From positions 91,492,254 to 91,556,253 of the forward strand of contig OX388343.1 in assembly GCA_947579665.1 (NCBI GenBank): a DNA stretch of 64,000 nt, written 5' to 3'. The DNA comes from Sympetrum striolatum. Taxonomy: Eukaryota; Arthropoda; Insecta; Odonata; Libellulidae. Shown here piece by piece: positions 37,326-49,385 of the stretch (position 1 is the first letter of the stretch; each line of letters starts with the position of its first letter). The notes beneath the pieces were generated by a model. The model did not search any database, was not told the DNA's origin, and saw only the letters and a list, made by a program, of their open reading frames with translations. The translations under genes and the position numbers were made by a program.

Positions 37326-37610
37326 CTACTTTCTCTTTTTCATCCTCTGACCCACCTCTTCTAATATATCGCATTCAGAGTGACTCTCTCTCTCTCGGAT
37401 ATTCCGTCTCTTTGCTCTCTTTTTCACTTTCATCTTTGATTCTTTTTTGGGAGATTTCACGAATTGTGAATCTGACTTAGCTGAATCAGAAGATACTTTG
37501 ATCGAGTCACTTTTTCTGTGCTGAGAATCCGAATTTCCCTCCGCTGGATCTGACGGAATTTTCCTTTTTTTTAGCAATTTTAAGCCAAATACATCCAAAC
37601 TTCCTAAATT
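37326..37610 (-). CDS. Candidate terminal exon encoding a basic Lys/Ser-rich tail
   Basis: The minus frame is open from about 37635 to a TAG at 37326 and encodes about 95 residues. They are rich in Lys, Ser, Asp and Glu: KKRKIPSDPAEGNSDSQ, a KSDSIK/SDSAKSDSQ region with SDS repeats, KKESKMKVKKRAKRRN, and a final MKKRK. Such charged, disordered tails are common in nuclear and nucleolar proteins and hold putative nuclear localisation signals. An AG acceptor (TTTAG|GAAG) precedes the frame at about 37606, but its pyrimidine tract is poor. No ATG lies near the start, which suits an internal or last exon. No family is recognised. Confidence 0.3.
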   Translation of the reverse strand, partial: NLGSLDVFGLKLLKKRKIPSDPAEGNSDSQHRKSDSIKVSSDSAKSDSQFVKSPKKESKMKVKKRAKRRNIRERESHSECDILEEVGQRMKKRK

Positions 37611-37635
37611 AGATGATTATAGAATCTAAGGAGAT

Positions 37636-38710
37636 GCTATACTCAACTTTACGTACATATTCTATCCTACCTCAAAGCATACTCTGTCTGTGAATTTGAA
37701 AAAGTGGTTATTATGATCAAATATGAGGCGTGGGAGCCAACCATCTTTCTGTTAAAAAATTGACTTTTAAAAAGTTCTAAATCGGGAAAAATTATACTTA
37801 CAAAATACATCATTACTCATATGTCACCATAAAAATAATAGGTAATTTTGGATGTCTTTTCCATATTTTTATTTTACTGCGTAATGTTACTACTTACTAC
37901 TTAAACGCTGAAAAATCATTAACAATTTTAATTTCCTTCTTGAAAATATCATATTTGAAGCTATGACAGGTATTTCTGCACCAAGACCTAGGTAACAAAA
38001 ATATTTCTGGATATTACGTTTCATTAATAATTATGATTATATTTTGTTTTAGAAGAGTCATGTTTCAGGGGAATTCAACAAATAACTTATCTAAAACTTC
38101 CCTGAATTATCAGAAGAAATATTTAATTTTCGTCAAGGAAAAGCTATTATTTCTATCTCTATGTTTTTATCCGTCCTGGTTGAATTCATTACTTTGCCCC
38201 AAGCTAATTTTAATTACACATCCTCTTTTCTCATTCAGGACGTGTTGAAGATTTCAGGATCTTTTCCCAGTGACACATCACCAACTGCGGTTTCCTTGCC
38301 GAATCCCAGTTGGGAGTCTTAAATTAGCTGTCTGATAGTCACTTCCTTCACGCAAACTACGACCTTGTCGGCAAAAGCTTTTACTGCAAAAGAAAATTGC
38401 CTATGTGATTTCAAACTGCATGAAAACCGAAAAAAAAATATTCCACAGCCATAGCTTATTTTATGTGACGCTAATCTACGCGCAAATCTCATTAAATGCG
38501 GCTGAAAATTCTTAGTAAGAGTTACTTTGGATCACCAAAACTTTGTTGCAGAGAAGATATTCCGAGTCTAAAAATAGGTATTCGATATATTTAAATCGGA
38601 AAATCTACATTTAAAACTACTATAATTATGAAACAGTCGGGCGTGCCGATTGCAATAATTTCTCTCCGATCAGGTAAGGTGTCTGTAACAATAAATAAAA
38701 TAAAATATAG
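37636..38710. other. No recognisable feature
   Basis: AT-rich DNA with a 71-codon plus frame (38033-38248) and no recognised domain. Confidence 0.5.
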
Positions 38711-38725
38711 TCCAAAGACTTTATT

Positions 38726-38768
38726 TAGCGCGACATGTTTCGCTAGTGAAAAGCATCATCAGGCAATA
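38726..38768 (-). ncRNA. Hammerhead-like ribozyme motif, left arm
   Basis: On the minus strand, stem I strand TATTGC (38763-38768) precedes the core CTGATGA (38756-38762). A stem II GCT/AGC, GAAA, a 2-bp stem III (AC-AT-GT) and cleavage-site GTC (38732-38734) follow, then stem I strand GCGCTA. All strictly conserved core bases are present. One unpaired U sits between the core and stem II, as in the right copy. The very short stem III is the minimal type thought to act as dimers in Penelope-like elements. Confidence 0.5.
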
Positions 38769-38796
38769 TTCTATTTACAATTTTCAGTTTAAAGAA

Positions 38797-38840
38797 TATT
38801 GCCTGATGATGCTAATTCACTAGCGAAACATGTCGCATTA
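38797..38840 (+). ncRNA. Hammerhead-like ribozyme motif, right arm
   Basis: Stem I pairs TATTGC (38797-38802) with GCATTA (38835-38840), five of six positions. The core CTGATGA is at 38803-38809, stem II is GCT (38811-38813)/AGC (38822-38824), GAAA is at 38825-38828, stem III is AC/GT around AT, and the cleavage triplet GTC is at 38832-38834. The extra U at 38810 is shared with the left copy. Core bases are intact, so self-cleavage, perhaps as a dimer, is plausible but unproven. Confidence 0.55.
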
Positions 38841-38855
38841 AATAAAGTCTATGGA

Positions 38856-40685
38856 AGCGTACGAAAGTTTCTTTCATTCCTTGTGATGGCCTTCTACGAA
38901 GTAACGCCTTCTCGCATTGAGTTTAAGGTATCTATCATACGAAATTTGTTCGAATACATTTGAATCGAATACACCAACGCTGAAAAGTTTAATTTCTAAG
39001 TTCGAGGAAATTAACACGGTGGGCTCCTATAATAAGGGATAATCATGCAAGAATCGATGACTTGATCATCATTTCTGCAATTTCTATGAGAAAACAATAA
39101 TGATGATCGATCCAAACATCCTCGTCTCTGCTTTCATTTCGTTTCGGATCGTTATTATTTTTCTGTTGCCGCATTTTCACGAATAGAGAACTTTGCATTT
39201 TGATTTCGGTACTGTGCTGCAGAAATTGTATTATTTTACGTGCCTCAGTTTCGATAACTGCCTTAAAGTAATTCAGCTAGTGAGGTATAAACGAATATCA
39301 AATAATGAAACTAATTTTTGTCACTTCTAAGTGAACGCATGAAAGGAGTTACTTACAAGCTCACACACTTACGTTTGCAATATCCATAGGGTAATTATGC
39401 TGTTCTTAGTTGGACTTGTTTCATTTACAGCATTCTGACCTAATGAGGGAGGGAATGACAAACTTTATCACTCCTCACCTTGCTTAGTGTGCTTCATTCC
39501 CTCTCCAAAGTATCCGTGCCAATTGGTGGGGGAGTGTATGACAGTTCCAGCCTATGGCATGATGACTCTACAGATGCCTTCCACATAAAGAGTAATGCAA
39601 TTTATTTCTACCAATGTACGTTAAAATTATACGCCTATTTCGAAATTATTTTATTATCTTATTCTTATATTATTAGTAAATATAACAAAATGAAAGAATG
39701 AAGGCAAAATATCCAGATTTTCAATATGTTTATTTTATGTTTTCAATTTATATCCAGATTTTCAATCGAATTAGGCGTAACTTTGCGGTAGATTTTTAAT
39801 ATGTATACACCAATTGTTCGTTTAGTTAACGATCATATCGAAATGAGATTTGCTCGGTTTCGGAAAATGGAAGGTTGTATAAGAAAAGGTTATGAATTTC
39901 AACATCCTTAGGCAAAACAAATGATAATTACATTGTATTACCTTCGCGGGATAGGAATTCTATGCATAAAACAGCGCTATTGCGTATACTTAAATTTATC
40001 ATGTTGTTTGGGCATATACGTTATGAAGTCCTCGCTTAGAACATTTATCTGGTATCACAGACAAGAAGTAAGCATGAAGTCAGAGATATTCCGGGCAAAA
40101 TTAACCAGCACTCGTAAATATGATTACGAAACGGAAATAATACCATACTCTCCGTTTCCTTCCTTTTCGGAACGAACTTTGGGGTGATTATGTGCTTATC
40201 TCGCCTGTTGGTTGCTGCAAGATATGGCACACGAGGAAATGCTTAATTACGACCGCTTTGATAGTCCTCTCTCATTTGGCGAACAATGAAAATATTACGC
40301 AGCTTCTAAAGAGGAGGTGAAAAGCCTTCAAAGCATTCTACGGAGGATGGAATATGAATTTCAAGAATCCCGAAAGCATACCTCTATAAATATGAAGCTT
40401 CTGTTAACAGAGGAAGGACTGTTTACTTTCCTCTGCATTGATATGAACTGTTTGCTTCAAGTGAAACGTACTACATACCGTAACCTTGTAAGGATCTTAA
40501 TTCTAGAAGTACACTCATCGTAGGCCACCAAACTACGTCTTTTCGAATAATTGAACAAAAGTAGCTAATTTAAATAAATAAAGCGGAATTATTAATCAAG
40601 GAACTTGAAGGATAGCTAAACTTTATTATCGATTAACTAGAGCTCGATTCACTTCACTAAATGTTTAGTAATGAATCCGGATTGA
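38856..40685. other. No recognisable feature
   Basis: AT-rich DNA with a few 61-88 codon frames on both strands (39480-40230) and no recognised domain. Confidence 0.5.
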
Positions 40686-40775
40686 ATTCAATAAATTTAA
40701 TCAAACACAGTTTAAGCGCAAACCTTGTGGAATTGTACAAGTTTTGTGATTAAACTGTGTTTAATATGAAATTCC
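40686..40775. repeat. Imperfect inverted repeat, about 40-bp arms
   Basis: The left arm (40686-40728) contains CAAACACAGTTTAA and AAACCTTGT. The right arm (40737-40775) contains ACAAGTTTT and TTAAACTGTGTTTAAT. An 8-base loop separates them. It could be a foldback element or a locally formed palindrome. No CTGATGA core is present. Confidence 0.65.
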
Positions 40776-40962
40776 ATCAAGTATCGCTAGTCATGTTCCA
40801 AGTTCAATCACACATAGATGCACTCTATAATACAAGGAAATTTGTGTTATGTTTTGATTCAGTTATCGCCTTATGAGAGATTCGATGAAGGCACGAATTA
40901 AATCTTCGAACATATTACATATGAATAGCAGACGTGATAATAACACATGAACTACTTTCTTT

Positions 40963-42169
40963 TTACTTTCTCCCTATACGTAGTATAGGGAAAGTATTGT
41001 ATTCGCAAAAAAATTCGACCTCCAGATTTCGACGGAAATAGATGTTTTGGGGCCCATAGAGCATGTTTTAGCTATTTTCCCGAACATGTCTGTGTGTCTG
41101 TGGTTAAAACGTTTGTGTGCGCTCTATCTTAAAAAGTAATTTGCCGATCATTTTCAAAATTCATATTTAGAATTTTCCTAACAATACCAAGAGTTGATTA
41201 GTTTTTGGAGAATATCGCTTAACCGGAAGTTACGGTTTATCCGGAAAAAATTTTGTTTCTTAAATATCTCTGTAAGAATGCAATATAGGTATATACAATT
41301 ATAAACAAAAGTTATAGATAATATACTTTACTACAACTTTTGTATAAAACATTTTTTCGTAACACTGATTGTTTAGAAGTTATTCTTCAATAATGGTTAA
41401 CCGGAAGCTGTTGTTTACCCAGAAAAGGAAGTTTTTCATATATATCTCTGTCAGAATGCAATATAGGTATATACATTTACACACAAAAGTTGTAGATTAT
41501 GTATTTTACTACAACGTTTGTGTGAAATATTTTTTCGTAACACTGATTTTTTAGGAGTTATTCTTCAATAATGGTTAACCGGAAGCTGTTGTTTACCCAG
41601 AAAAGGAAGTTTTTCATACATATCTCTGTCAGAATGCAATATAGGTATATACATTTACACACAAAAGTTGTAGATTATGTATTTTACTACAACGTTTGTA
41701 TGAAAAATTTTTTCGTAACACTGATTTTTTAGGAGTTATTCCCCAATAATGGTTAACCGGAAGTTGTTGTTAATCCAGAAATGGAAGTTTTTCATACATA
41801 TCTCTGTCAAAATGCAATGTAGGTATATACAATTAGTACCAAAGTTGTAGATAATGTTTTTTACTACAACTTTTGTATGAAACAGTTTTTCGTAACACTG
41901 ATTGTTTAGGAGTTATTCTTCAATAATTGTTAACCGGAAGTTGTTGTTTACCCATAAATGGAAGTTTTTCATACATATCTCGATCAGAATGCAATGTAGG
42001 TATATACAATTATTTACCAAAGTTGTAGATAATGATTTTTACTACAAAGCTTGTATGAAACATTTTCCTGTAACACTCATTGTTTTGGAATTATTTATAT
42101 ATTACCGGCATAGGCTTCTGTTTTCAATAAATATGGAGAAAGTCATGTGTTGGCCACATCAGATTTTTT
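40963..42169. mobile_element. Interspersed element with 178-bp internal tandem repeats, long copy
   Basis: The left end carries a near-palindrome, CTTTCTCCCTATAC with GTATAGGGAAAG. A shared leader follows (TTCCCGAACATGTCTGTG, GTTTGTGTGCGCTCTATC). Then come about five units of 178 bp marked by AACACTGATT at 41361, 41539, 41717, 41894 and 42072. Each unit contains TTAACCGGAAGYTGTTG, CAGAATGCAAT and GTATATACA. The right end (TTACCGGCATAGGCTTC ... CATGTGTTGGCCACATCAG) contains the hairpin ATGTG/CACAT. Frames at 41369 and 41902 are translations of the repeat. No transposase or RT is seen, so it is probably non-autonomous. The superfamily is unknown. Confidence 0.85.
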
Positions 42170-43039
42170 AATTACATAAATCATCAAGTTCAGGGTGATG
42201 AATTCAACACTGATTGGAATTTCAACTAAAAATTAAATATATCGTTGAAATAGAACTTCTCCCAAAAAATTGCAAACTAAATAGTTGATACGCATAAAAA
42301 CTTTTAAGTATGGACTTTGCAAATATTCTTCGTTGGAATTTCAAGTTTGTGATTTGTAAGAATGTATTACCAAAATATTTGGAAAAGATCTAAAAAGATC
42401 GTCCCTTACGATTAATATTAAATACCATGTACTAAAGATATTATGAGGTATTTTTGCATGTAATGATAACACTAAGCTCCTCTCTTTTTCCTTGATCTTA
42501 TTGAAATTTGAATTCTTGCCCTTCTTATCTCTTGAGACAGATTTCATCACCCTCCAAAATACTTTTACACCATAAGTAATGAAAGTAATTTTTAGCTAGT
42601 GATACAGATCCAAATATTAAATTACTAAGCAAAGGCCTCGTTAAAGATGATCATTTAGTACATAATTCTTCGTATAGGATAATGAATAAACGTTTCCACC
42701 AAAATACATTTCATTTTGCCGAATTTATAATCACGTTGTATTATAAGTTGCTTATATCTGAACTATAGAAAATTTCCAGAACTGGAGGATAATTTATACT
42801 CTCATTATGACGCAATTGATTCCATTAATTAATTTCTGGTTCAAGAGATTCATTTCTACATCTGCACTAATTAGTTATCTAACAGAATGAGTTTTAATCA
42901 TTGATTGACGACATTGTTCATTAGAGACAATTGAAAGAACATTTTACAAAGCTTCTTCGATCGCAAACATTCAGTTATAGAAATTCTTGCTTTAAAGCGC
43001 ACCCTACGAATTAGAAATATTTTTTTTTAATACGACGTT
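42170..43039. other. No recognisable feature
   Basis: AT-rich DNA. A 69-codon minus frame (42341-42550) has no recognised domain. Confidence 0.5.
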
Positions 43040-43720
43040 TCCAAACATTCCTGCAAAAAATTTTCAGCACACTAAAAGCTAATGCTCCATCTGTAATTCC
43101 AATTAGCGCTTTCCCGGGGCTTGCCCTTGAGAATAGAGAGACAAGCCCCGCGACAAAAAAACCTTTTTTCACGCGGAGAAAAACGAAAATGTTCATGCCT
43201 TAGAGGTTAACTTCGCGCCGCTTATTAGGAAATGGAGGTCCAAACTCCATTCACCTTAGCATTCTGCCGTCGGTTTACCAATATGCAGCCACCAAATCGC
43301 GCCGAAAAAAATCCGAGGCTCTTTTTTTTAATGGCATCCGCCTGCCATCAAAGGGACCGGGAAGGAAACACTCGCAAATATTTACGAGGCATACTCCACA
43401 CGACCTCGAGATATTCGCACTTTTCCCCCTCCGATATGAGGTGTGGCGTATCCCACGGTTACGCTCAATGCCTGTCTATTATCCTAGCACGGCTCTATGC
43501 CCGTAAACACATCTGTCTTTTCCTGGAAACACAGCGTTATCGATCCCCATCACGACCATTCTTCCGCGAAGAATTGACAATGGCTACGAATCGGATTGTA
43601 TACTATTAGAGCGGCAAGAGGTGTATTTACCTCTCAAGGATAGCCAATATTTTGAGAAATATTTTGCCATTACATCACGTTTCCTGCAGCGAGCGATCGC
43701 GACTATCGAGAAATACTCGG
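43040..43720. other. CpG-rich unique block
   Basis: CpG-rich sequence with an 8-bp inverted repeat, GGGGCTTG (43116-43123)/CAAGCCCC (43142-43149). A 125-codon plus frame (43232-43609) starts at an ATG and is rich in Arg, Cys and Tyr, with no recognisable domain. Long frames are expected at this composition. Could be an exon or a regulatory island; unresolved. Confidence 0.35.
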
Positions 43721-46080
43721 AAATTTAAGGATTATGGATGTTTAGGGAAATGAGATAATGCTGCGTCAGAATTTCATTGACGGATCCTCGCACGGTGTGG
43801 CCTTGCTCGTTCAATATTATTATAGATATTTGCCCTCGATTTGCAAGATTGGGTTTGAATGATGTTGAATCGTGTTATTTTAGCGTCTAAATTCATGTTT
43901 TTAGAGGACATACTTCATCAATCCTAAATAAAACTACTTCCACTGCATTCATAATAATCATTGTCTCTCGATACAAGTAAAGAATAGTACATAATATATC
44001 CTTAGTTGTGCAGAAATGTTGGCTAATGTGTAAATGAATATTTCAATCTACACAGAAAATTGAAACATTCAATCATAAATGGCTCATTGGAAGTTGTAAA
44101 ATACAACGGAGCACAACTATGCAGCTTAGGGATCAACGTATCTCGTGCATATATACCACGAAAGTTGTTTCAACTTGGTTTTGCTTCTTCCAGAAAAGAA
44201 GGGAAACGCTTGGTGTTATTGAAAACAATCCAATAAAATTTCGATATGTGCAATTTATCTGGGAATTAATGTAAAAACATGAACAAAACGATCTTCATAA
44301 TTATTGTAAGATATATATTAACAAATATTTTCTCTTATAAAACCTGAGATGAATATTTGATCGTGCCAATACAACTACTTATATATTTTTTAACGTATAG
44401 ATCAATGAACAAAAATAAAATATTTTGATGTTTATATTAAGCACTACCTCGGTATGCGAAACTGACTCATCTCTCAAGAACCGGATCAAAGGATCCAAAA
44501 GACTTCGGTCAGACACTAACAGTGAAAAACTGGACTTACATTGGTTTCCATATATTCAAACATGTTTATTCAGAAGAACTCAGCTTTAAAAAAAAAACAA
44601 GCGATTCCAACGAGATACCTCATTAGTATTTCCCTCTTTTTAAGGTGGTGATCGCATTGCTCCTTGGAAAGATAATATATGTTGGATGGAATTAATTTAT
44701 GCACCGTCACGGTTAATCAATAACTGCCAAGCAAAGAAAAGAAAAGGTATTAACAACGGAGATTTACGATTTCTTCGGCGATTATATATATCCAGAATTT
44801 GTTGTTTTCGATGTACGATATGTTATCAAGAACTGGGCTTATTGTATTTTAGATTCAGTTGTGATATATCACGATTAGAAATTCCGAATTGAAGATGATA
44901 ACTAGAAGACCGGTTTATACCGATCTCATATCTCTGTATCATACCATTGTTTTCTCGAATCATTCTTTTGGAGCATGTCATAAAATTTCTACTTAGATTT
45001 TGAGCTGATTGTTCACTCAATCGAAAAGCTATTTCAACAATTCCTCAGATAAATGTGAATTATGAATTTGGAAATTTTTCGAAGATTAAACGTTAGATTC
45101 AATGCATGTCCATTTCCTCAAATTATAACAACATCCATAAAGTAAAAGTTTTTCATTAATTCAGCTTTATTAAATATACGTTATCTTTAAAGTAGTATAA
45201 TCTCTTTAGTTAGGTAGATACTTTTGCTACCAACATTTATTGAAGCATTTATGAATTATTTTCTTCCCCAAATAATAATAATAATAATAATTTTGAAAGA
45301 ATATCTTCTTAGGCATGGCTTACAATTTTTAGTATATAAGTTTAATTCCAATTATTCAAAAATTAAAAAGTTAATTAATTTCGTTCTAGGAGGGACAAGA
45401 GGGTATTTTGAATTCCATCTTTAATTCCTTTCATTAGAGAAAGTATGCATACGACATTCCTACTCGCGAAAATGAAGTATAACAATTTCGTCTCACACTC
45501 AATCCGTAGAAAATAATTGAGAAAGTAGTGTGATATTTAACAATAGTCATGAAAAAATTTAAAGCGTGGAATATTAAAGTGGAATTAAAATGCAGGAAAA
45601 TAAGAATAACTTGGTTGGACTAAAAAACCTGAATGCATGACAAAAACAACATGTATTAACTTCAGTAATTCACCCGCGAACTGAAGAACAGGTTTCAAAA
45701 ACTTAAATAGATTACACAGTAGAAAGCGCAAGTTGGCATAAATATCATGCAAATTGAATATTTGCAGTAAATAAAATACTCTGAATTATTGTTTCGGAAA
45801 GGAAGGCTGTAATTATAATCAAACTGATTATAAAGATCCAAGAAAAATCACGATTACTAATATAGGCTATGAATCTTGAAGCAAGTCGAAAATGAGTCTT
45901 TCTATATAATCATATTTGTTCGTTACCTTTTAAATATAGACTATCAAGAGAGTTAAGAAGAGTAAAGAGGTAGGACTTTTAGAAGTCGGTAAAAAGGGTG
46001 ATTTATTCTCTAGGAGAAAAACTTGAAGTGACAATCTGGGCTATTCTTCGTCGTTCTCAGAGAATTATGCATTTCATCCT
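43721..46080. other. No recognisable gene; (AAT)n at 45271-45291
   Basis: AT-rich DNA with a short AAT microsatellite and overlapping 64-68 codon frames at 44686-45020 without recognised domains. Confidence 0.5.
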
Positions 46081-46520
46081 TTTTTCTTCAGGGACTTGTT
46101 TCCCACGTGATTCGCGCATAAGTTCGCAATAGAGACTCTTTTTTGATCCTTGTTTGCCATTCCTCGGCCGTCATCCTAACGCCAATGCTATCGCAGTTAC
46201 TCCTTTTATGGAAACGCAGTCAGTCGAAAGTGTCAGAGCAAAAATAAATCATTAATGTGCGTAGAAAGGCTATCGTTCCGTTCCCGCGTCCACTCGCAGC
46301 GGAAAAAAAATAAACTCTCTAACTACGCATTCTCAACGGGTTTTCCTTTCCGGCAAATGAGTTTCCGGTTCTCCTTAGTTTTTCCCGTCTACCTAAGACT
46401 TTTCAAGGTCGGGAGGGAGTTTCCTTCTCACACTACAATCGACGGTTCTGCGTTTATCCGCGACGAGGCGCCACAAGCCCACATCCGGAGCGGGAAATGA
46501 AAATGAGTAAAGAAAAAGAT
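46081..46520. other. CpG-rich unique block
   Basis: Dense CpG, for example CCGTTCCCGCGTCC and TTTATCCGCGACGAGGCGCC. An 81-codon plus frame runs through it without recognisable domain. The contrast with AT-rich flanks suggests constraint or regulatory use. Confidence 0.4.
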
Positions 46521-47959
46521 TTGATAGGACACTCAGTTAGCGAGAAAAAAAAGTTTCATTCCAGAAATGATATTCCAATGACTAAATTTTTGACAATTCG
46601 GTTCAGAGAAGTTTTTTTTTCGAAATTTGCAAGCTATTTTTCCATTTATAAATGCCGGCTTAAAAACAGGATATTCCTGAAATTTGTTTCCCATAATGTA
46701 GACATTCCTCCCATATCAGCGGCATTTACGAAAAGTTATTTGTGATATGCGTTATGTATATGCGGACGCGCTCAATATGAAGAACTGCGTAAATCATTTA
46801 CACTCTACTTATTACGCCGAATTCTTTCGATTTGAAGAATTTTAACTGTGTATTAAATTTATTACGTTATTTATTTAACCTTATTCAGGCCAACCAGGAA
46901 CCAAGAAAAATTTAAATAAATAAACCAAATTCCTTATCATTTATAAACGATATTTGGTAGGCGAACTTTTTGTAATAAATATTGATTATGGCATTAGAGA
47001 TTTAAAATCTCCAGTAGCCGTTCAAATATTAATGGCAAGACGAAGCCAATAGAGTTGTGTCTAAGAACGACGAAAAAAATGAAAATAAATAAATTATAAC
47101 TTCTGACAATCTAACAAAACGAAAATGCATTACGAATCAGAGATCCAATCAATCAAGAGTTATCCAAAACTGATTTCCGTCTACGGCCAAATCTTCATTA
47201 AGTTTTCAAAAACCCATCCTACAAATGTCCAATCTTATTAGAAAAACAGAATTAGCCCCACACAAATTTGCAACATTTACTCATCAAAAGGAAAAGTATT
47301 ATGATTAGAAAATACCAACTTCTTAAGTGGTTAATTATTGGGAAAATTTTTAGTAGTTTCGTCTGGAGTATTGATGAGCAAGTATATTTACATGATCATC
47401 GACCGAAATCCTCAGCATTAATACAAAGGTGTTGAAATCTGAGAGAAAAAAACACTAGCAAACTAATAACTGTAAAAGTATTTGATCATGTACCAGTGCT
47501 TATCAGCATCATTACTAAGGGCATAACATCTCAAGTTAGGAAATGTTCCATGGGTACAGCTGACACACAAGGAAATGACGCCAGATTTGAGGTCAAAATA
47601 ATTCTCGAAGTGACAAGCCAATGCCAAAATGAAGTTGAGGATAGTTGAGTTGGTAAATTATTGGATAAACCATAAACTTAAATGAAGGTAAGGTATCGCC
47701 TTTCCGATGAAAAAATTCTCATATAATAGTTGGTTGAATCTCGAAATCATAATAAATATTTAACATTTAAATTCATTCATAAAACAAAAACAAAAAAGTA
47801 AAAAACGATTTTGTATTAACACAAAAGCATGTTTGGAATTTCTTAATTATTTGCGCTAAACTGTATAATAGATCAGTGAGAAACAAGGGTTTATTAATGC
47901 AAAACATTACAAGTAAAACAAACTTTCCATCGTTAACAGTGTAGAGCAGCCAATTAAGA
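46521..47959. other. No recognisable feature
   Basis: AT-rich DNA. An 82-codon plus frame (46497-46745) has no recognised domain. Confidence 0.5.
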
Positions 47960-48330
47960 CGGAAACCATTTATTTTTTCGGATGGCTGTTTCGGTGGGAA
48001 ATTTCACTTTCTATAATCGCTTATTAGCGAACTCTCTCAGACGAAGAAACAGCGGATTCTATCTTTTTGGATCGGACAGTGAATTACGGGTCCGAAAAAA
48101 AAGAACTCTCGAAGGACGCTCAATCCGCCGGCGGCGAGGAAATCTACCTACGCTTCGTTGTCGAACACATTTCCTGTTTTTCTATGTGGGTCGCGATCTG
48201 TTTTTTGTTTTCGATTCCATTCAGAAGACGCTCGTTTCCGCTTAATGTAAATCTTCGCTGTTGACGTAGGATGAGCCCGTATGCATTCAATCGCGAAGTG
48301 GGCGTAAAATTCCAAATAAAAGACCGCGGT
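47960..48330. other. CpG-richer unique block
   Basis: CCGCCGGCGGCGAGG-type sequence near 48126 and scattered CpG steps mark this block. Two overlapping plus frames (47982-48264) have no recognisable domain. Confidence 0.35.
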
Positions 48331-48497
48331 TCTTCTAACTCGAGGAAAAGTTGGAGAAATATTATTTATTGACTAGATTTGTTTACCAAGGAAAATAATG
48401 GCAATATTACATCTCAACCATTCAAATTCCTTCCGAGTACGTTCTTAACCCTTTCAGATCCTGCGTGCGCTGTATTGGAGACCATTTTCAATGCTTA

Positions 48498-49385
48498 TTA
48501 CTTTCTTCCTATACGTAGTATAGAGAAAGTATTGTATTCGCAAAAAAAATCGACTACCAGATTTCGAAGGAAATAGATGTTTTGTGGCCCATAGAGCTCG
48601 TTTTCGCTATTTTCCCGAACATGTCTGTCTGTGTGTCTGTTTGTCTGTGTGTCTGTCTGTGGTAAAAACGTTTGTGTGCGCTCTATCTTAAAAAGTAATT
48701 ATCCGATCATTCCCAAACTTCATATTTAGTATTTTCATAACAATGCCAAGAGTTGATTAGTTTTTTATGAATATCGCTAAACCGGAAGTTTCGGTTTAAC
48801 AGGAACAAAAGTTTGTTTCTTTAATATCTCTGTCAGAATGCAATATAGGTAAATACAATTATGGACAAAAGTTATAGATAATGTACTTTACTACAACATT
48901 TGTATGAAACATGTTTTTGTAACACTGATTGTTTAGGAGTTATTCTTGAATAATGGTTAACCGGAAGTTGTTGTTTATCCAGAAATGGAGGTTTTTCTAA
49001 CATATATCTGTCAGAATGCAATGTAGGTATATACAAGTATATACAAAATTTATAGAAAATGTACTTTACTACAACTTTTGCATGAAACATTTCTTCGTAA
49101 CACTGATTTTTTAGGAGTTATTCTTCAATAATGTTTAACCGGAAGTTGTTGCTTATCCAGAAATGGAAGTTTTTCATACATATCTCTGTCAGAATGCAAT
49201 ACGTACGTATACGTACGTATATACAATTATGTACTAAAGTTATAGATAATGTATTTTACTACAACTTTTGCATGAAACATTGTCCTTTAACACTCATTCT
49301 TTTGGAGTTATTTATATATTACCGGCATAGGCTTCTGTTTTCAATAAATATGGAGAAAGTCATGTGTTGGCCACATCAGATTTTT
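48498..49385. mobile_element. Interspersed element with 178-bp internal repeats, short copy
   Basis: This is the second copy of the family at 40963. It has the same left palindrome (CCTATACGTAGTATAG), the same leader with an expanded TGTCTG microsatellite (48625-48660), and the same right end. Only two unit intervals are present (AACACTGATT at 48921 and 49099, last unit at 49289), against four in the long copy. One unit carries extra ACGTACGTATACGTACGTAT-like sequence, making it 190 bp. Both copies end at the same base (CAGATTTTT) and diverge immediately after, which defines the boundaries. Confidence 0.85.

Larger units (their letters stand above)
38711..38855. mobile_element. Foldback of two inverted hammerhead-bearing repeats
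   Basis: Arms of about 62 bp (38711-38772 and 38793-38855) are inverse copies with about 90% identity, separated by about 20 bp. Each arm carries a CTGATGA...GAAACATGTC motif and ends in AAATAAAGTC, the left arm on the minus strand and the right on the plus. Penelope-like elements carry minimal hammerhead ribozymes in their terminal repeats and often leave inverted fragments, which would explain the structure. A simple palindromic MITE is the alternative. Confidence 0.7.

Noticed and set aside
40686..40775. Inverted repeat as another hammerhead foldback
   Set aside because: No CTGATGA or GAAAC core in either arm.
41902..42171. Frames in the 178-bp repeat family (also 41369, 48872, 49131)
   Set aside because: They are translations of the tandem units; similarity between them reflects DNA repetition, not protein conservation.
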